Assembly: GCA_963816155.1 (NCBI GenBank)
Contig: CAWFJE010000004.1
Span: 1-64,000 of the forward strand
Origin: JAXGXJ01 sp963816155
GTDB taxonomy: Bacteria; Actinomycetota; Thermoleophilia; RBG-16-64-13
Direction of reading: 5' to 3'
Length of the DNA: 64,000 nucleotides
Each line of letters begins with the position of its first letter. Position 1 is the stretch's first letter. Made by a program: the position numbers and the translations under genes. The notes under the pieces were generated by a model, which did no database searches, was not told the DNA's origin, and saw only the letters and a list, made by a program, of their open reading frames with translations. Positions 51,807 through 59,725 of the stretch are shown piece by piece.

Positions 51807-52454
51807 GTCCTCGAGCGCAGGCTCCCTTCGAGCCGCGTTCTCGGCGCGGTCCCTGATACCGCGTAGCATCTTCTGGGTCATAAGGAAGCTGATGGCTTCC
51901 ACCGGCTCCACTACGAGAGGGGCCCAAGCCCGGTTGTACGCGTAGCGCTCTCTGACGATAAGCCTCGTCTGTCTTGGGGCACTTTCTTTCACCACAAACG
52001 CCCACGTGAAGTCGTAGGGCGGGGCGGCGGAGCCCATCTGGACCCCGCCTTGGAGCACCAATGCCTCTCCACCGTATAGGGCCGCCACAACCAGCGGCAC
52101 TTCGGGGGCCAGGTTGACCTCAGCTCCCATTTCCAGGGTCTGCCACTCGCACACGACACGATCGGCGCTGTGGATATCGCAGCCGACGAGGTTCTCCAGA
52201 AAGTCGTAGGTGTAGAAGCCACCGCGGCCCTGTCCCAACTGGATCACCCAGGGCCATACCTTGTCTGGGGGTGCCTTGATGGTGATCGCGCGCGTGGCTA
52301 CCAGATCGGGGTCCACGATCAGCTCATCTCCGGGCAGCAGCATCTCGCGCTCGTCGTCCGTCGCCCCCCAGCGCAGATAAAGCGGGCGAAAGAGAAGGAC
52401 GAACGTCCCCACGACAGTCACTACACCCAAGACGACACGACATCCGCGTCTCAC
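51777..52454 (-). CDS. membrane-anchored SRPBCC-fold protein
   Basis: GTG 52454 is favoured because GGAGGTG lies 6-7 bases upstream; ATG 52460 is too close to it. One N-terminal helix (VVLGVVTVVGTFVLLF) is followed by a START/Bet-v1-type domain: TRAITIKAPPDKVWPWVIQL GQGRGGFYTYDFLENLVGCD and VVKESAPRQTRLIVRERYAY. Such proteins bind hydrophobic ligands or act as cyclases; this subgroup (WPWVxQxGxGRGGFYSYD) is common in actinobacteria with no known role. A C-terminal helix-rich tail follows. Convergent with GT39. Confidence 0.83.
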   Translation of the reverse strand: MRRGCRVVLGVVTVVGTFVLLFRPLYLRWGATDDEREMLLPGDELIVDPDLVATRAITIKAPPDKVWPWVIQLGQGRGGFYTYDFLENLVGCDIHSADRVVCEWQTLEMGAEVNLAPEVPLVVAALYGGEALVLQGGVQMGSAAPPYDFTWAFVVKESAPRQTRLIVRERYAYNRAWAPLVVEPVEAISFLMTQKMLRGIRDRAENAARREPALEDSEQRIERAF

Positions 52455-52591
52455 GAGCATCACCTCCGACCTGTTGCGACCGCATCCAACGTAGTCCAGA
52501 CCCTCGCTTGCGTCAACGGGCATCCTGTCCGCGCGGCATGCTACGTTGGTAGCGATGCCATATTGTCTCGTCCCGACCGGGGAGGTAACGG

Positions 52592-54016
52592 ATGCTTTCG
52601 GCTTTGGCCGTCGCGTCGGTCGTGCTGTTGCTCATCGCCGTCCTGTTGCTCGTCATGCTGCTGGTGCGCGGCCGCCAGCATCCCGTGGGGCGGAAACTGG
52701 AGCAACTCGCACAGGCGCAGGAGCGTGGGGAGCGGTTGTTGCGTGAGGAGATGGACCGTGCGCGCGAAGACGCGGGGAGGAATGCCCAGCGTACGCGCGA
52801 GGAACTTTCGGGTGCGGTCAAGAGCTGGGGCGACTCCGCGGTCCGAAGCATCGGGCAACTCGGTCTGCAGCAGAAGAGCCAGCTCGACACGTTCGCCACC
52901 CAGCTCGTGACTCTCACCGAAGCCAACGAGAAGCGCATGAACGACCTCCGTATCACCGTCGACGGTCGTCTCAAGCAGATGCAGGACGACAACGCGGTCA
53001 AGCTGGAGCAGATGCGCCAGACGGTCGACGAACGTCTGACCGCCACCCTGGAGCAGCGCCTGGGAGAGTCGTTCAAGCAGGTCAGCGAGAGACTGGAGGC
53101 AGTCCACAAAGGATTGGGCGAGATGCAGTCGCTGGCGGCCGGGGTGGGCGATCTGAAGCAGGTGCTGACCAACGTCAAAGCGCGGGGCACCTGGGGCGAA
53201 GTCCAACTGGGGATGCTCTTGGAACAGATACTCACCTCCGAGCAGTACGAGGCCAATGTGGCCTGCAAGAAGGGCTGCGGTGAGCGTGTGGAGTACGCCA
53301 TCCGTCTTCCGGGTCAGAGCACGGGTAAGGATGATGTTGTCTGGCTCCCTATCGACGCCAAGTTCCCCGTCGAGGACTATCAGCGGATGCTGGAAGCTCA
53401 GGACAGACGCGATCAGACGGCTATGGAAGCGGCACTCAAGGCGTTGGAGGGGCGGGTAAAGGCCTCGGCGAAAGAGATCCAGAGCAAGTATCTGGATCCG
53501 CCGCGGACCACCGATTTCGGCATCATGTTCCTCCCCACTGAGGGTCTCTATGCGGAGGTTCTGCGTCGCCCCGGGCTTGCTGAGGCCATCCAACGCGACT
53601 GTCGGGTGATCATTGCCGGCCCCACGACACTGGCGGCCCTACTCAACAGCCTGCAGATGGGCTTCCGCACTCTGGCTGTGGAGCAGCGCTCGAGCGAGGT
53701 GTGGCAACTCCTGGGGGCGGTGAAGACTCAGTTCGGACAGTTCGGCGGCCTGCTGGAAAAGGTGCAGACGAAGCTCGACCAAGCTTCGAGGACCATCGAC
53801 GATGCGGCCAAGAAGAGTCGCACCATCGAGGGCAAGCTCAAGACGGTGCAGGAGATACCGCGAACCCAGGCCGATAGCCTTCTTGCTCTTGGCACTCCCG
53901 AGCCCGAGCTTGATCTGGAGCGCACGGGTGATTCCGCCTTGGGCGGCGAACCTGATGTCGCGAACGGCGCCGGTTTCCAAGACGACGTCGATCCCGAGGG
54001 AGCCACCTCCTACTGA
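52592..54016 (+). CDS. rmuC: DNA recombination protein RmuC
   Basis: 474 residues, ATG after GGGGAGGTAACGG. An N-terminal membrane helix (LALVASVVLLLIAVLLLVML region), a long coiled coil (about 35-190), and the RmuC domain: GVGDLKQVLTNVKARGTWGE VQLGMLLEQIL, LPIDAKFPVEDYQRM, and FLPTEGLYAEVLRRPGL, with the IIAGPTTLAALLNSLQMGFR motif. RmuC limits inversions at short inverted repeats and has a nuclease-like fold. Length and order are normal. The last 7 bp overlap the convergent reductase gene. Confidence 0.95.
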   Translation: MLSALAVASVVLLLIAVLLLVMLLVRGRQHPVGRKLEQLAQAQERGERLLREEMDRAREDAGRNAQRTREELSGAVKSWGDSAVRSIGQLGLQQKSQLDTFATQLVTLTEANEKRMNDLRITVDGRLKQMQDDNAVKLEQMRQTVDERLTATLEQRLGESFKQVSERLEAVHKGLGEMQSLAAGVGDLKQVLTNVKARGTWGEVQLGMLLEQILTSEQYEANVACKKGCGERVEYAIRLPGQSTGKDDVVWLPIDAKFPVEDYQRMLEAQDRRDQTAMEAALKALEGRVKASAKEIQSKYLDPPRTTDFGIMFLPTEGLYAEVLRRPGLAEAIQRDCRVIIAGPTTLAALLNSLQMGFRTLAVEQRSSEVWQLLGAVKTQFGQFGGLLEKVQTKLDQASRTIDDAAKKSRTIEGKLKTVQEIPRTQADSLLALGTPEPELDLERTGDSALGGEPDVANGAGFQDDVDPEGATSY

Positions 54017-55446
54017 TCGAAGAGGTTGTTGAGCGATTCCGCCAGCGTCGGATGGGCGAACACCGTGTCCTTGATACTGGACACGGTCAGGCCTCCCACC
54101 ATGGCCAACTGGAGGGCGCTCATGATCTCACCTCCGTCCACCGTCAGTATCGCGCAGCCCAGGATGCGGTCCGTGGTGACGTCCACCAGCACCTTCATCA
54201 TGCCGCGCGCCTCTCCGGTCTCCAGGGCGCGGGCGATGTGCTTGGCCGGCATCTTGAAGACCTTCACCTCGATGTCTCGTTCTCTGGCCTGTCGTTCGCT
54301 GAGTCCCACGCGGCCGAGCTGAGGATCGGTGAAGACCACGTTGGGAACGAGCCTGTCCGCGGTAGTACGGCTGCCACCTTCCAATAGGTTGGCGCGCACG
54401 ATCCGGAAGTCGTCGTAGGCGATGTGGGTGAACGCCGGGCCTCCGTTGACGTCTCCCAGGGCGAAAATGCCCGGCACTCGGGTCTGGAGCCGCCCGTTCA
54501 CGACCACATAGCCCTTGCGGTCGAGTTCCAGGCCGGCTGCCTCTGGAGCCAGAGCCTCGGTGTTCGGAACCCGCCCGGTGGCGACCAGCAGGTGTGATCC
54601 GGTCAGAGTCCGGGATCCGGTCGGAGTGGTGAGGTCGAGCTCGATTCCTGCCTCGGACGCGCGCCCCGCCCCGCGCCCGGACCCTGCCTCTCCGGTTGTC
54701 CGGACCGAGCGCGCTTGTGCCTGGGGGATGACGAGGACGCCATCTTCTTCCAGGATGGTTCCGAGCGCCTGTCCGATATCGGCATCCTCGCGCGGCAGCA
54801 GATCATCATGTCGATGAACGATGGTGACCTTGCTGCCGAAGCGGCGGAACATCTGCGCAAACTCCACGGCGACGTAACCGCCTCCCAAGATGAGGAGGTG
54901 CTCCGGGAGGGTGCCGAGCTCCATGGTGGTTGTGGAGGTCAGATAGGGAATGCCTGCCAAACCCGGCAATTCAGGCACGGCCGGTCTGCAGCCAGTATTG
55001 ATGAACACGTGCGGAGCTTCTACCAGCCGAGACGAGCCATCGGCCGACCGTATCTCCACGGTGTTGGGACTCACGAAGCGGGCCTCGCCTTCTACCAGTT
55101 CCAGTCCCTCTGCGGCTCTGAGGCGCCGCTCTCCGGAACTCCGCCAGCTGTCGACCATATCTTGCTTGCGTTTCCGGACCGCGTGCATATCGACGGTGAT
55201 GGGACCGGCTCGGAGGCCATAGTCGTCGGCGCGCCGGGCGAGATAGGCCACTCGGGCCGAGGCGATCATGGTCTTGCTGGGGGTGCAGCCCTCATTGATG
55301 CAGGTTCCCCCCACGTGGAGCCGCTCGATCAGGATGGTGCGCCATCCTGCCGAGGCCAGCGCCCGCGAGAGCGGCGCTCCGGCCTGTCCTGCTCCAATCA
55401 CGATGGCGTCGTAGTGCTGTGGGTCATGCCGGTGTACGGAGACCAA
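54010..55446 (-). CDS. FAD-dependent pyridine-nucleotide disulfide oxidoreductase (mercuric-reductase-like)
   Basis: 478 residues. FAD motif DAIVIGAGQAGAPLSRALAS, redox disulfide GGTCINEGCTPSKTM, NAD(P) motif HLLILGGGYVAVEFAQMFRR, second FAD motif GIFALGDVNGGPAFTHIAYD D and the dimer domain with FAHPTLAESLNNLF. The His-Glu active pair of lipoamide dehydrogenases is replaced (HPTLAE retained), as in the mercuric-reductase-like group of unknown substrates. No heavy-metal domain or mer genes are near, so mercury resistance is unlikely. A thiol or quinone reductase role is possible. Confidence 0.9.
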   Translation of the reverse strand: MVSVHRHDPQHYDAIVIGAGQAGAPLSRALASAGWRTILIERLHVGGTCINEGCTPSKTMIASARVAYLARRADDYGLRAGPITVDMHAVRKRKQDMVDSWRSSGERRLRAAEGLELVEGEARFVSPNTVEIRSADGSSRLVEAPHVFINTGCRPAVPELPGLAGIPYLTSTTTMELGTLPEHLLILGGGYVAVEFAQMFRRFGSKVTIVHRHDDLLPREDADIGQALGTILEEDGVLVIPQAQARSVRTTGEAGSGRGAGRASEAGIELDLTTPTGSRTLTGSHLLVATGRVPNTEALAPEAAGLELDRKGYVVVNGRLQTRVPGIFALGDVNGGPAFTHIAYDDFRIVRANLLEGGSRTTADRLVPNVVFTDPQLGRVGLSERQARERDIEVKVFKMPAKHIARALETGEARGMMKVLVDVTTDRILGCAILTVDGGEIMSALQLAMVGGLTVSSIKDTVFAHPTLAESLNNLFDQ

Positions 55447-55455
55447 GACGCTTCC

Positions 55456-55484
55456 TTCGGTCGCTTTCGGTCGCTTTCGGTCGC
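55456..55484. repeat. 10-bp tandem repeat TTCGGTCGCT x2.9
   Basis: Three consecutive ttcggtcgct units directly upstream of the minus-strand reductase gene start, in the 257-bp gap to the beta-helix operon. Possible regulatory spacing or slippage product. Confidence 0.8.
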
Positions 55485-55524
55485 GGCAACTCCGCCACTG
55501 CGGTCGCTGCGCGCCTTCCAGGAG

Positions 55525-55550
55525 GCCAAGGCTTCGCTTTTCAGCAGCCT
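55525..55550 (+). repeat. 26-bp repeat with AAGGC-TTC-GCTTT hairpin, copy 1
   Basis: gccaaggcttcgcttttcag then cagcct, 25 of 26 bases identical to 59772-59797. An outer AGGAGGC/GCCTCCT inverted repeat (55520-55526, 55547-55553) encloses it. It lies 150 bp before the first beta-helix gene; the second copy is inside the start of cotH, the last gene of the same operon. Confidence 0.75.
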
Positions 55551-55703
55551 CCTAGGCCGATTGTAGCGCTCTCGGTGGTCTCTGGCTCTCGGTCGCTCCG
55601 TTGCGGTATCACTTCACGGCGGCCTTACACGGCGTCGGGTAGGCTCCATGTAGCAGACGCCGACGCGATGACAGATCGTAGCGAACCACGAGGACCGAGG
55701 CGC

Positions 55704-56786
55704 ATGAAGAAGCTGATCGCACTCCTGCTCGCCGTGGGGCTACTCGTAGCCGGACTTGCGCTGCTCGGCGGCGGCGGCGGAGTCGCGGCGGCGGATTCGG
55801 TCAGGGCAGCGGCGGATGGTCGCGTGCAGGACCCACAGGCCGGGACCGACTCGAAAGCCGCGGCGCTCGACGACCTGGGGTCTGAGTCTTACGGGGACTA
55901 CGCCGCGGGTGTGGTGGACATCGAACTGGGGGAGCACACTGTCATCAGCGGTGACGGGGCTTCCGTCGAGGGCGGCACAGTCCGGCTGACCGCGGCCGGC
56001 GTCTATCACTTGAGCGGCACACTGGCCGCAGGCTGCATTGAGGTGGACGCCAAAGGCAAGGTCTACCTGGAGTTCGACGGGGTCGATATCACCAGTTCCT
56101 CCGGCCCGGCACTGTGCGTCACTGACGCGAAGAAGGTGGTCATCTCGCTCGTCGAGGGGACGACCAATTCCCTGGCCGACACGAACACAGGCAGCGAAGA
56201 CACAGCGACTCTGCTGACCAACGACACCCTCCTCATCAACGGCAAGGGCACGCTGATCGTCGTCGGCAACAACAATGAGGCCATCTCCAGCGATGACGAC
56301 ATCATCATCAACAGTGGCACGCTCAGGGTGACTGCTGTGGACGACGGACTCAACGCTCACGACGACATCACCATCAACGGAGGCGATATCGCGGTGTACG
56401 GCGGGGGGGACGGTCTTGATTCGAACGGCACGATCAACATCAAGGCCGGGACCCTCGTATCCTTCGGAGGTACGGGCGCGGTCGACAGTGGCATCGATGC
56501 TTCGGGCGCGTTCACCATCCAGGGTGGGACCATCATCGCCGGGGGCAATGCTGTGACACCGGTCGCCAGTGGATCCAAGCAGTGCACCATGTGGGTGGCT
56601 TCGGAGTCGATCCGGCCGGCCGGTACCTCGGTCCTCCTATCCCGCGACGGAGGGGAGATCGTCTCCTTCACACCCGAAGTGGCGTACCGCGTGCTCCTCA
56701 TAAGCTCCGCCGACCTCGTGGCGGGTGCCGCCTACCAGGCCTACCTGGGCGGGGATACGGGCGTCACGGTGGTGGCGGCGCGATGA
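55704..56786 (+). CDS. secreted carbohydrate-binding beta-helix protein (Cthe_2159-like), short paralogue
   Basis: 360 residues from ATG 55704 (MKKLIALLLAVGLLVAGLAL signal). In-frame upstream starts exist, but the signal peptide fixes this one. The domain is a right-handed beta-helix with repeated GxL/IxVxxxxDGLNxxDDIxINGG units: NAISSDDDIIINSGTLRVTA, DDGLNAHDDITINGGDIAVY and GGDGLDSNGTINIKAGTLVS. Cthe_2159 relatives bind cellulose or polygalacturonate with calcium. It ends with an ISSADLVAGAAYQAYLGGD C-cap. First gene of a four-gene operon; its stop overlaps the VTC gene start. Confidence 0.85.
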   Translation: MKKLIALLLAVGLLVAGLALLGGGGGVAAADSVRAAADGRVQDPQAGTDSKAAALDDLGSESYGDYAAGVVDIELGEHTVISGDGASVEGGTVRLTAAGVYHLSGTLAAGCIEVDAKGKVYLEFDGVDITSSSGPALCVTDAKKVVISLVEGTTNSLADTNTGSEDTATLLTNDTLLINGKGTLIVVGNNNEAISSDDDIIINSGTLRVTAVDDGLNAHDDITINGGDIAVYGGGDGLDSNGTINIKAGTLVSFGGTGAVDSGIDASGAFTIQGGTIIAGGNAVTPVASGSKQCTMWVASESIRPAGTSVLLSRDGGEIVSFTPEVAYRVLLISSADLVAGAAYQAYLGGDTGVTVVAAR

Positions 56787-57757
56787 GTGCTGAGGGCCCG
56801 ATGAGTGGTGGCGGCGCGATGAATGGTGACAGTCCGATGACCGGCGTGGAAGCACCAGCGAACCTGCACATCTCTCCGACGTCGACCGCGTTCATGGGAA
56901 TACGGCTGAGCGAACGGGTGGAGCAGAAGTTCTTCGTTTCTCCCCAGCGCATGGCTATGGCCATGGCTCTACTGCGCAGGACCTGTCGTCCCGATCCACA
57001 ACACCCGGTCGGCCAAGTGAACAGCTTGTACTTCGACACCTTCGACCTGGTGGAGCACGCTCGTTCCGACGCAGGCGACTTCGCCAAGGACAAGACCCGT
57101 ATCCGCTGGTACGGCGACGAACTCGACCCTCACGTCGCGAGAACGGCGGAGAGCGGCGCCGTGGGCAGGCCGGTCTCGGTCTGGCTGGAGCGCAAGACGC
57201 GGCGTGGCTTCTCTTCCACGAAGCAGCGGCGTTCCGTGGAGGTGCTTTCGGAAGCCCTTGCGCCCTCCGCTTTGGGACGGTGCATCGTCCCCGCGGCTCT
57301 GCTTCTGAATACCGTGGCCTCCTTTGGGTTCTTCCCGCGCGGGCGCCTCTGTCCCGTCGTCGCCATCTCCTACTGGCGCTATCGCTTCGTGGAGCCCAGC
57401 AGCGGTTTTCGCGTATCGATCGACTCGCGCATCCGCTCGACGATCATCATGCCCGGTCTGGGGCAAGGGGAACGAGGTTTGGAGCTGCCGGGGGCGGTGG
57501 TCGAGGTCAAAGGGCCTTTGTTCGATCTTCCCCTGGCCTTACGAGAGCTGGCCGACATCGGGTCCACGTGGACCCGCTATTCCAAGTACTCCTCCTGCAT
57601 CGACTCCCATGTCGCGACCATGGGGAGCGTATCCAGGTTGTGGCCCTCCGGGATGATGGAGAAAGAGCCGCGGGTACCGACGCGCGTCCGCCAGGAGACC
57701 GGACAGAAAGGCGAGAAGCACGAACTCACTACCACTTTGGAGCGAAGCAGACCATGA
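56783..57757 (+). CDS. VTC-domain polyphosphate polymerase
   Basis: 324 residues from ATG 56783 (ATGA overlap). The first 40 residues are Gly/Ser/Met-rich; the VTC domain follows. It has RLSERVEQKFFVSPQRMAMA, GQVNSLYFDTFDL, KTRIRWYGDELDP, the basic tunnel strand VSVWLERKTRRGFSSTKQRR, YWRYRFVEPSSGFRVSIDSR I, GAVVEVKGP and YSKYSSCIDS. The VTC catalytic fold makes polyphosphate chains from ATP in yeast Vtc4; bacterial members are cytoplasmic and often lie near cotH. The Arg/Lys and Glu positions that hold phosphate and metal are conserved. It is flanked by two secreted beta-helix proteins. Confidence 0.88.
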   Translation: MSAEGPMSGGGAMNGDSPMTGVEAPANLHISPTSTAFMGIRLSERVEQKFFVSPQRMAMAMALLRRTCRPDPQHPVGQVNSLYFDTFDLVEHARSDAGDFAKDKTRIRWYGDELDPHVARTAESGAVGRPVSVWLERKTRRGFSSTKQRRSVEVLSEALAPSALGRCIVPAALLLNTVASFGFFPRGRLCPVVAISYWRYRFVEPSSGFRVSIDSRIRSTIIMPGLGQGERGLELPGAVVEVKGPLFDLPLALRELADIGSTWTRYSKYSSCIDSHVATMGSVSRLWPSGMMEKEPRVPTRVRQETGQKGEKHELTTTLERSRP

Positions 57758-59685
57758 TCAGGAAGGCATTCCCCCTATTCGCCGCCCTTGCGCTGGCGCT
57801 CGCTACCCCTGTCGCGGTGGCAGGCTGCGCGGGTGAGGAGTCCGTCGCCGCTGGGACAACTGCGGCACGGGTGGCTTCGACCTTGACCACCGAATTGTCC
57901 GCGGATTCCACCGGCACCTCCGATACCGCGCCCGCCGATGCCTCGGGAGGGGCGGGATCATCGGTCGTGGCCACCGAGCCCGCATACGCTTCCTTTGATT
58001 CCGAGGACGAAGACCCGAGTTGGGATGTCTCCACGGCGTCGCAGGTCACTTTGGCCGGCGGCTCGATACAGTTCGACGGGACGGGGGCGACCGTGCAGGG
58101 CGACACGATCACGATCGATTCCGCGGGAACATACGTGTTCAGCGGCGCTCTGGACGACGGGCAGGTGGTCGTTGACACGGAGACCGATGGCACCGTGCGC
58201 CTTGTCCTCAACGGAGCGGCTCTGGCCTGCTCCACCAGCGCTCCCGTCTTCATCAAGAGCGCCGACAAGACCATCATCACCCTTGCGGATGGCACCGATA
58301 ACAGCGTTACGGATGGGGCCACCTACGATTTCGCCGACACCGAGGCCCAGGAACCGAACGCGGCCATCTTCAGTAAGGACGACCTCACCATCAACGGCTC
58401 GGGTTCGCTGGCCGTCGTCGCCAACTACAACAACGGCATCGCCAGCAAGGACGACCTGAAGATCACGGGTGGAAACATCACGGTGAATGCCGCCAACGAT
58501 GCCCTGCAAGGCAGAGACTGCATCGGTATCAAGGCGGGGACGGTCACCGTGATCGCCGGCGGCGACGGACTTCAGGCCACCAACGATGAGGACCCTGCCA
58601 AGGGCTATATCTCCATCGAGGGCGGCGTCCTCGACATCGCAGTCGGCGCGGACGGCATGCAGGCCCAGACGACCCTCGCCATCACTGGAGGCGAGTTCAC
58701 CATCCTCACCGGAGGCGGCAGCGCCGTGACCGCCGATACGGCGAGCGTGAAGGGCCTGAAGGCGGGGAGCGGCGTGTTCGTGGCCGGAGGGACGCTCGAC
58801 CTTGACACGTCCGACGACTCCGTGCACTCCAACGGCGCCGTGAAGATCGGCGGCGGCACTCTGAACATGGCGTCAGGGGACGACGCCATCCACGCCGACG
58901 CCACCCTAGAGATCAACGGAGGGGACATCACCGTCACCCAGTCCTACGAGGGTCTCGAAAGCGCGGTCGTGACCATCAACGGAGGGAACATCCACCTCGT
59001 GTCGAGCGATGACGGGATCAACGTGGCCGGAGGAGCCGACGGCTCCTCGGTCGACGGACGTCCTGGGCAGAACCAGTTCGCCGCGAACGAGAACAACCAG
59101 CTGTACATCAACGGCGGCTACCTCGCCATCGACGCCATGGGAGACGCGCTCGACTGCAACGGGCGGGTGTTCATGACCGACGGAGTGGTGATTCTCAACG
59201 GACCGACGAATGACGGCAACGGCGCCATCGACTACATGGGCGAGTTCGCGGTCTCGGGCGGCCTGCTGGTTGCGGCCGGTAGTTCAGGCATGGCCGAGGC
59301 CCCCAGCGAGACCTCCTCGCAGTACTCGATCATGGTGAACATCGACGAGATGCAGCAGGCGGGCACGCTCGTACACATCGTCAGCGAGGACGGGGACGAG
59401 ATCCTCACCATGGCGCCCACAAAGCAGTATCGGTCGGTAGTGGTGAGCTCGCCCGCCATCGAAGAAGGTGTCACCTACAGGGTATACCTGGGTGGGAGTT
59501 CCACCGGTACGCCCACCGACACTCTCTACTCCAGCGGGACCTACAGTCCAGGCACGGAGATGGCCACCATCACGACCGACGCAGTCCTCACGACCTGGGG
59601 GACGGCCGGGATGAGTGGTGGCAGGCCGGGCGGAGACGGGACAGGCACCGGACCGGGCGGCCAAGCGCCGACGAACCGTCCTTGA
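57754..59685 (+). CDS. secreted carbohydrate-binding beta-helix lipoprotein (Cthe_2159-like), long paralogue
   Basis: 643 residues, ATG overlapping the VTC stop (ATGA). Lipobox AVAGC, a Ser/Thr linker (to about 85), then a beta-helix of roughly 18 turns. It has YVFSGALDDGQVVVDTETDG, IFSKDDLTINGSGSLAVVAN YNNGIASKDDLKITGGNI and GEFTILTGGGSAVTADTASV, with many DDGIxxxDxLxINGG turns. It ends with a Gly/Pro-rich tail (GGRPGGDGTGTGPGG). About twice as long as its paralogue two genes upstream. The regular Asp pairs could bind calcium. Probably displayed on the cell surface with CotH. Confidence 0.87.
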   Translation: MIRKAFPLFAALALALATPVAVAGCAGEESVAAGTTAARVASTLTTELSADSTGTSDTAPADASGGAGSSVVATEPAYASFDSEDEDPSWDVSTASQVTLAGGSIQFDGTGATVQGDTITIDSAGTYVFSGALDDGQVVVDTETDGTVRLVLNGAALACSTSAPVFIKSADKTIITLADGTDNSVTDGATYDFADTEAQEPNAAIFSKDDLTINGSGSLAVVANYNNGIASKDDLKITGGNITVNAANDALQGRDCIGIKAGTVTVIAGGDGLQATNDEDPAKGYISIEGGVLDIAVGADGMQAQTTLAITGGEFTILTGGGSAVTADTASVKGLKAGSGVFVAGGTLDLDTSDDSVHSNGAVKIGGGTLNMASGDDAIHADATLEINGGDITVTQSYEGLESAVVTINGGNIHLVSSDDGINVAGGADGSSVDGRPGQNQFAANENNQLYINGGYLAIDAMGDALDCNGRVFMTDGVVILNGPTNDGNGAIDYMGEFAVSGGLLVAAGSSGMAEAPSETSSQYSIMVNIDEMQQAGTLVHIVSEDGDEILTMAPTKQYRSVVVSSPAIEEGVTYRVYLGGSSTGTPTDTLYSSGTYSPGTEMATITTDAVLTTWGTAGMSGGRPGGDGTGTGPGGQAPTNRP

Positions 59686-59725
59686 ACCCTGGAATGCGTG
59701 CACTATCCGACGGGAGGAACGCTCT

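Noticed and set aside
54010..55446. Mercury resistance gene
   Set aside because: The flavoenzyme resembles mercuric reductase but lacks the N-terminal metal domain, and no mer genes are nearby.
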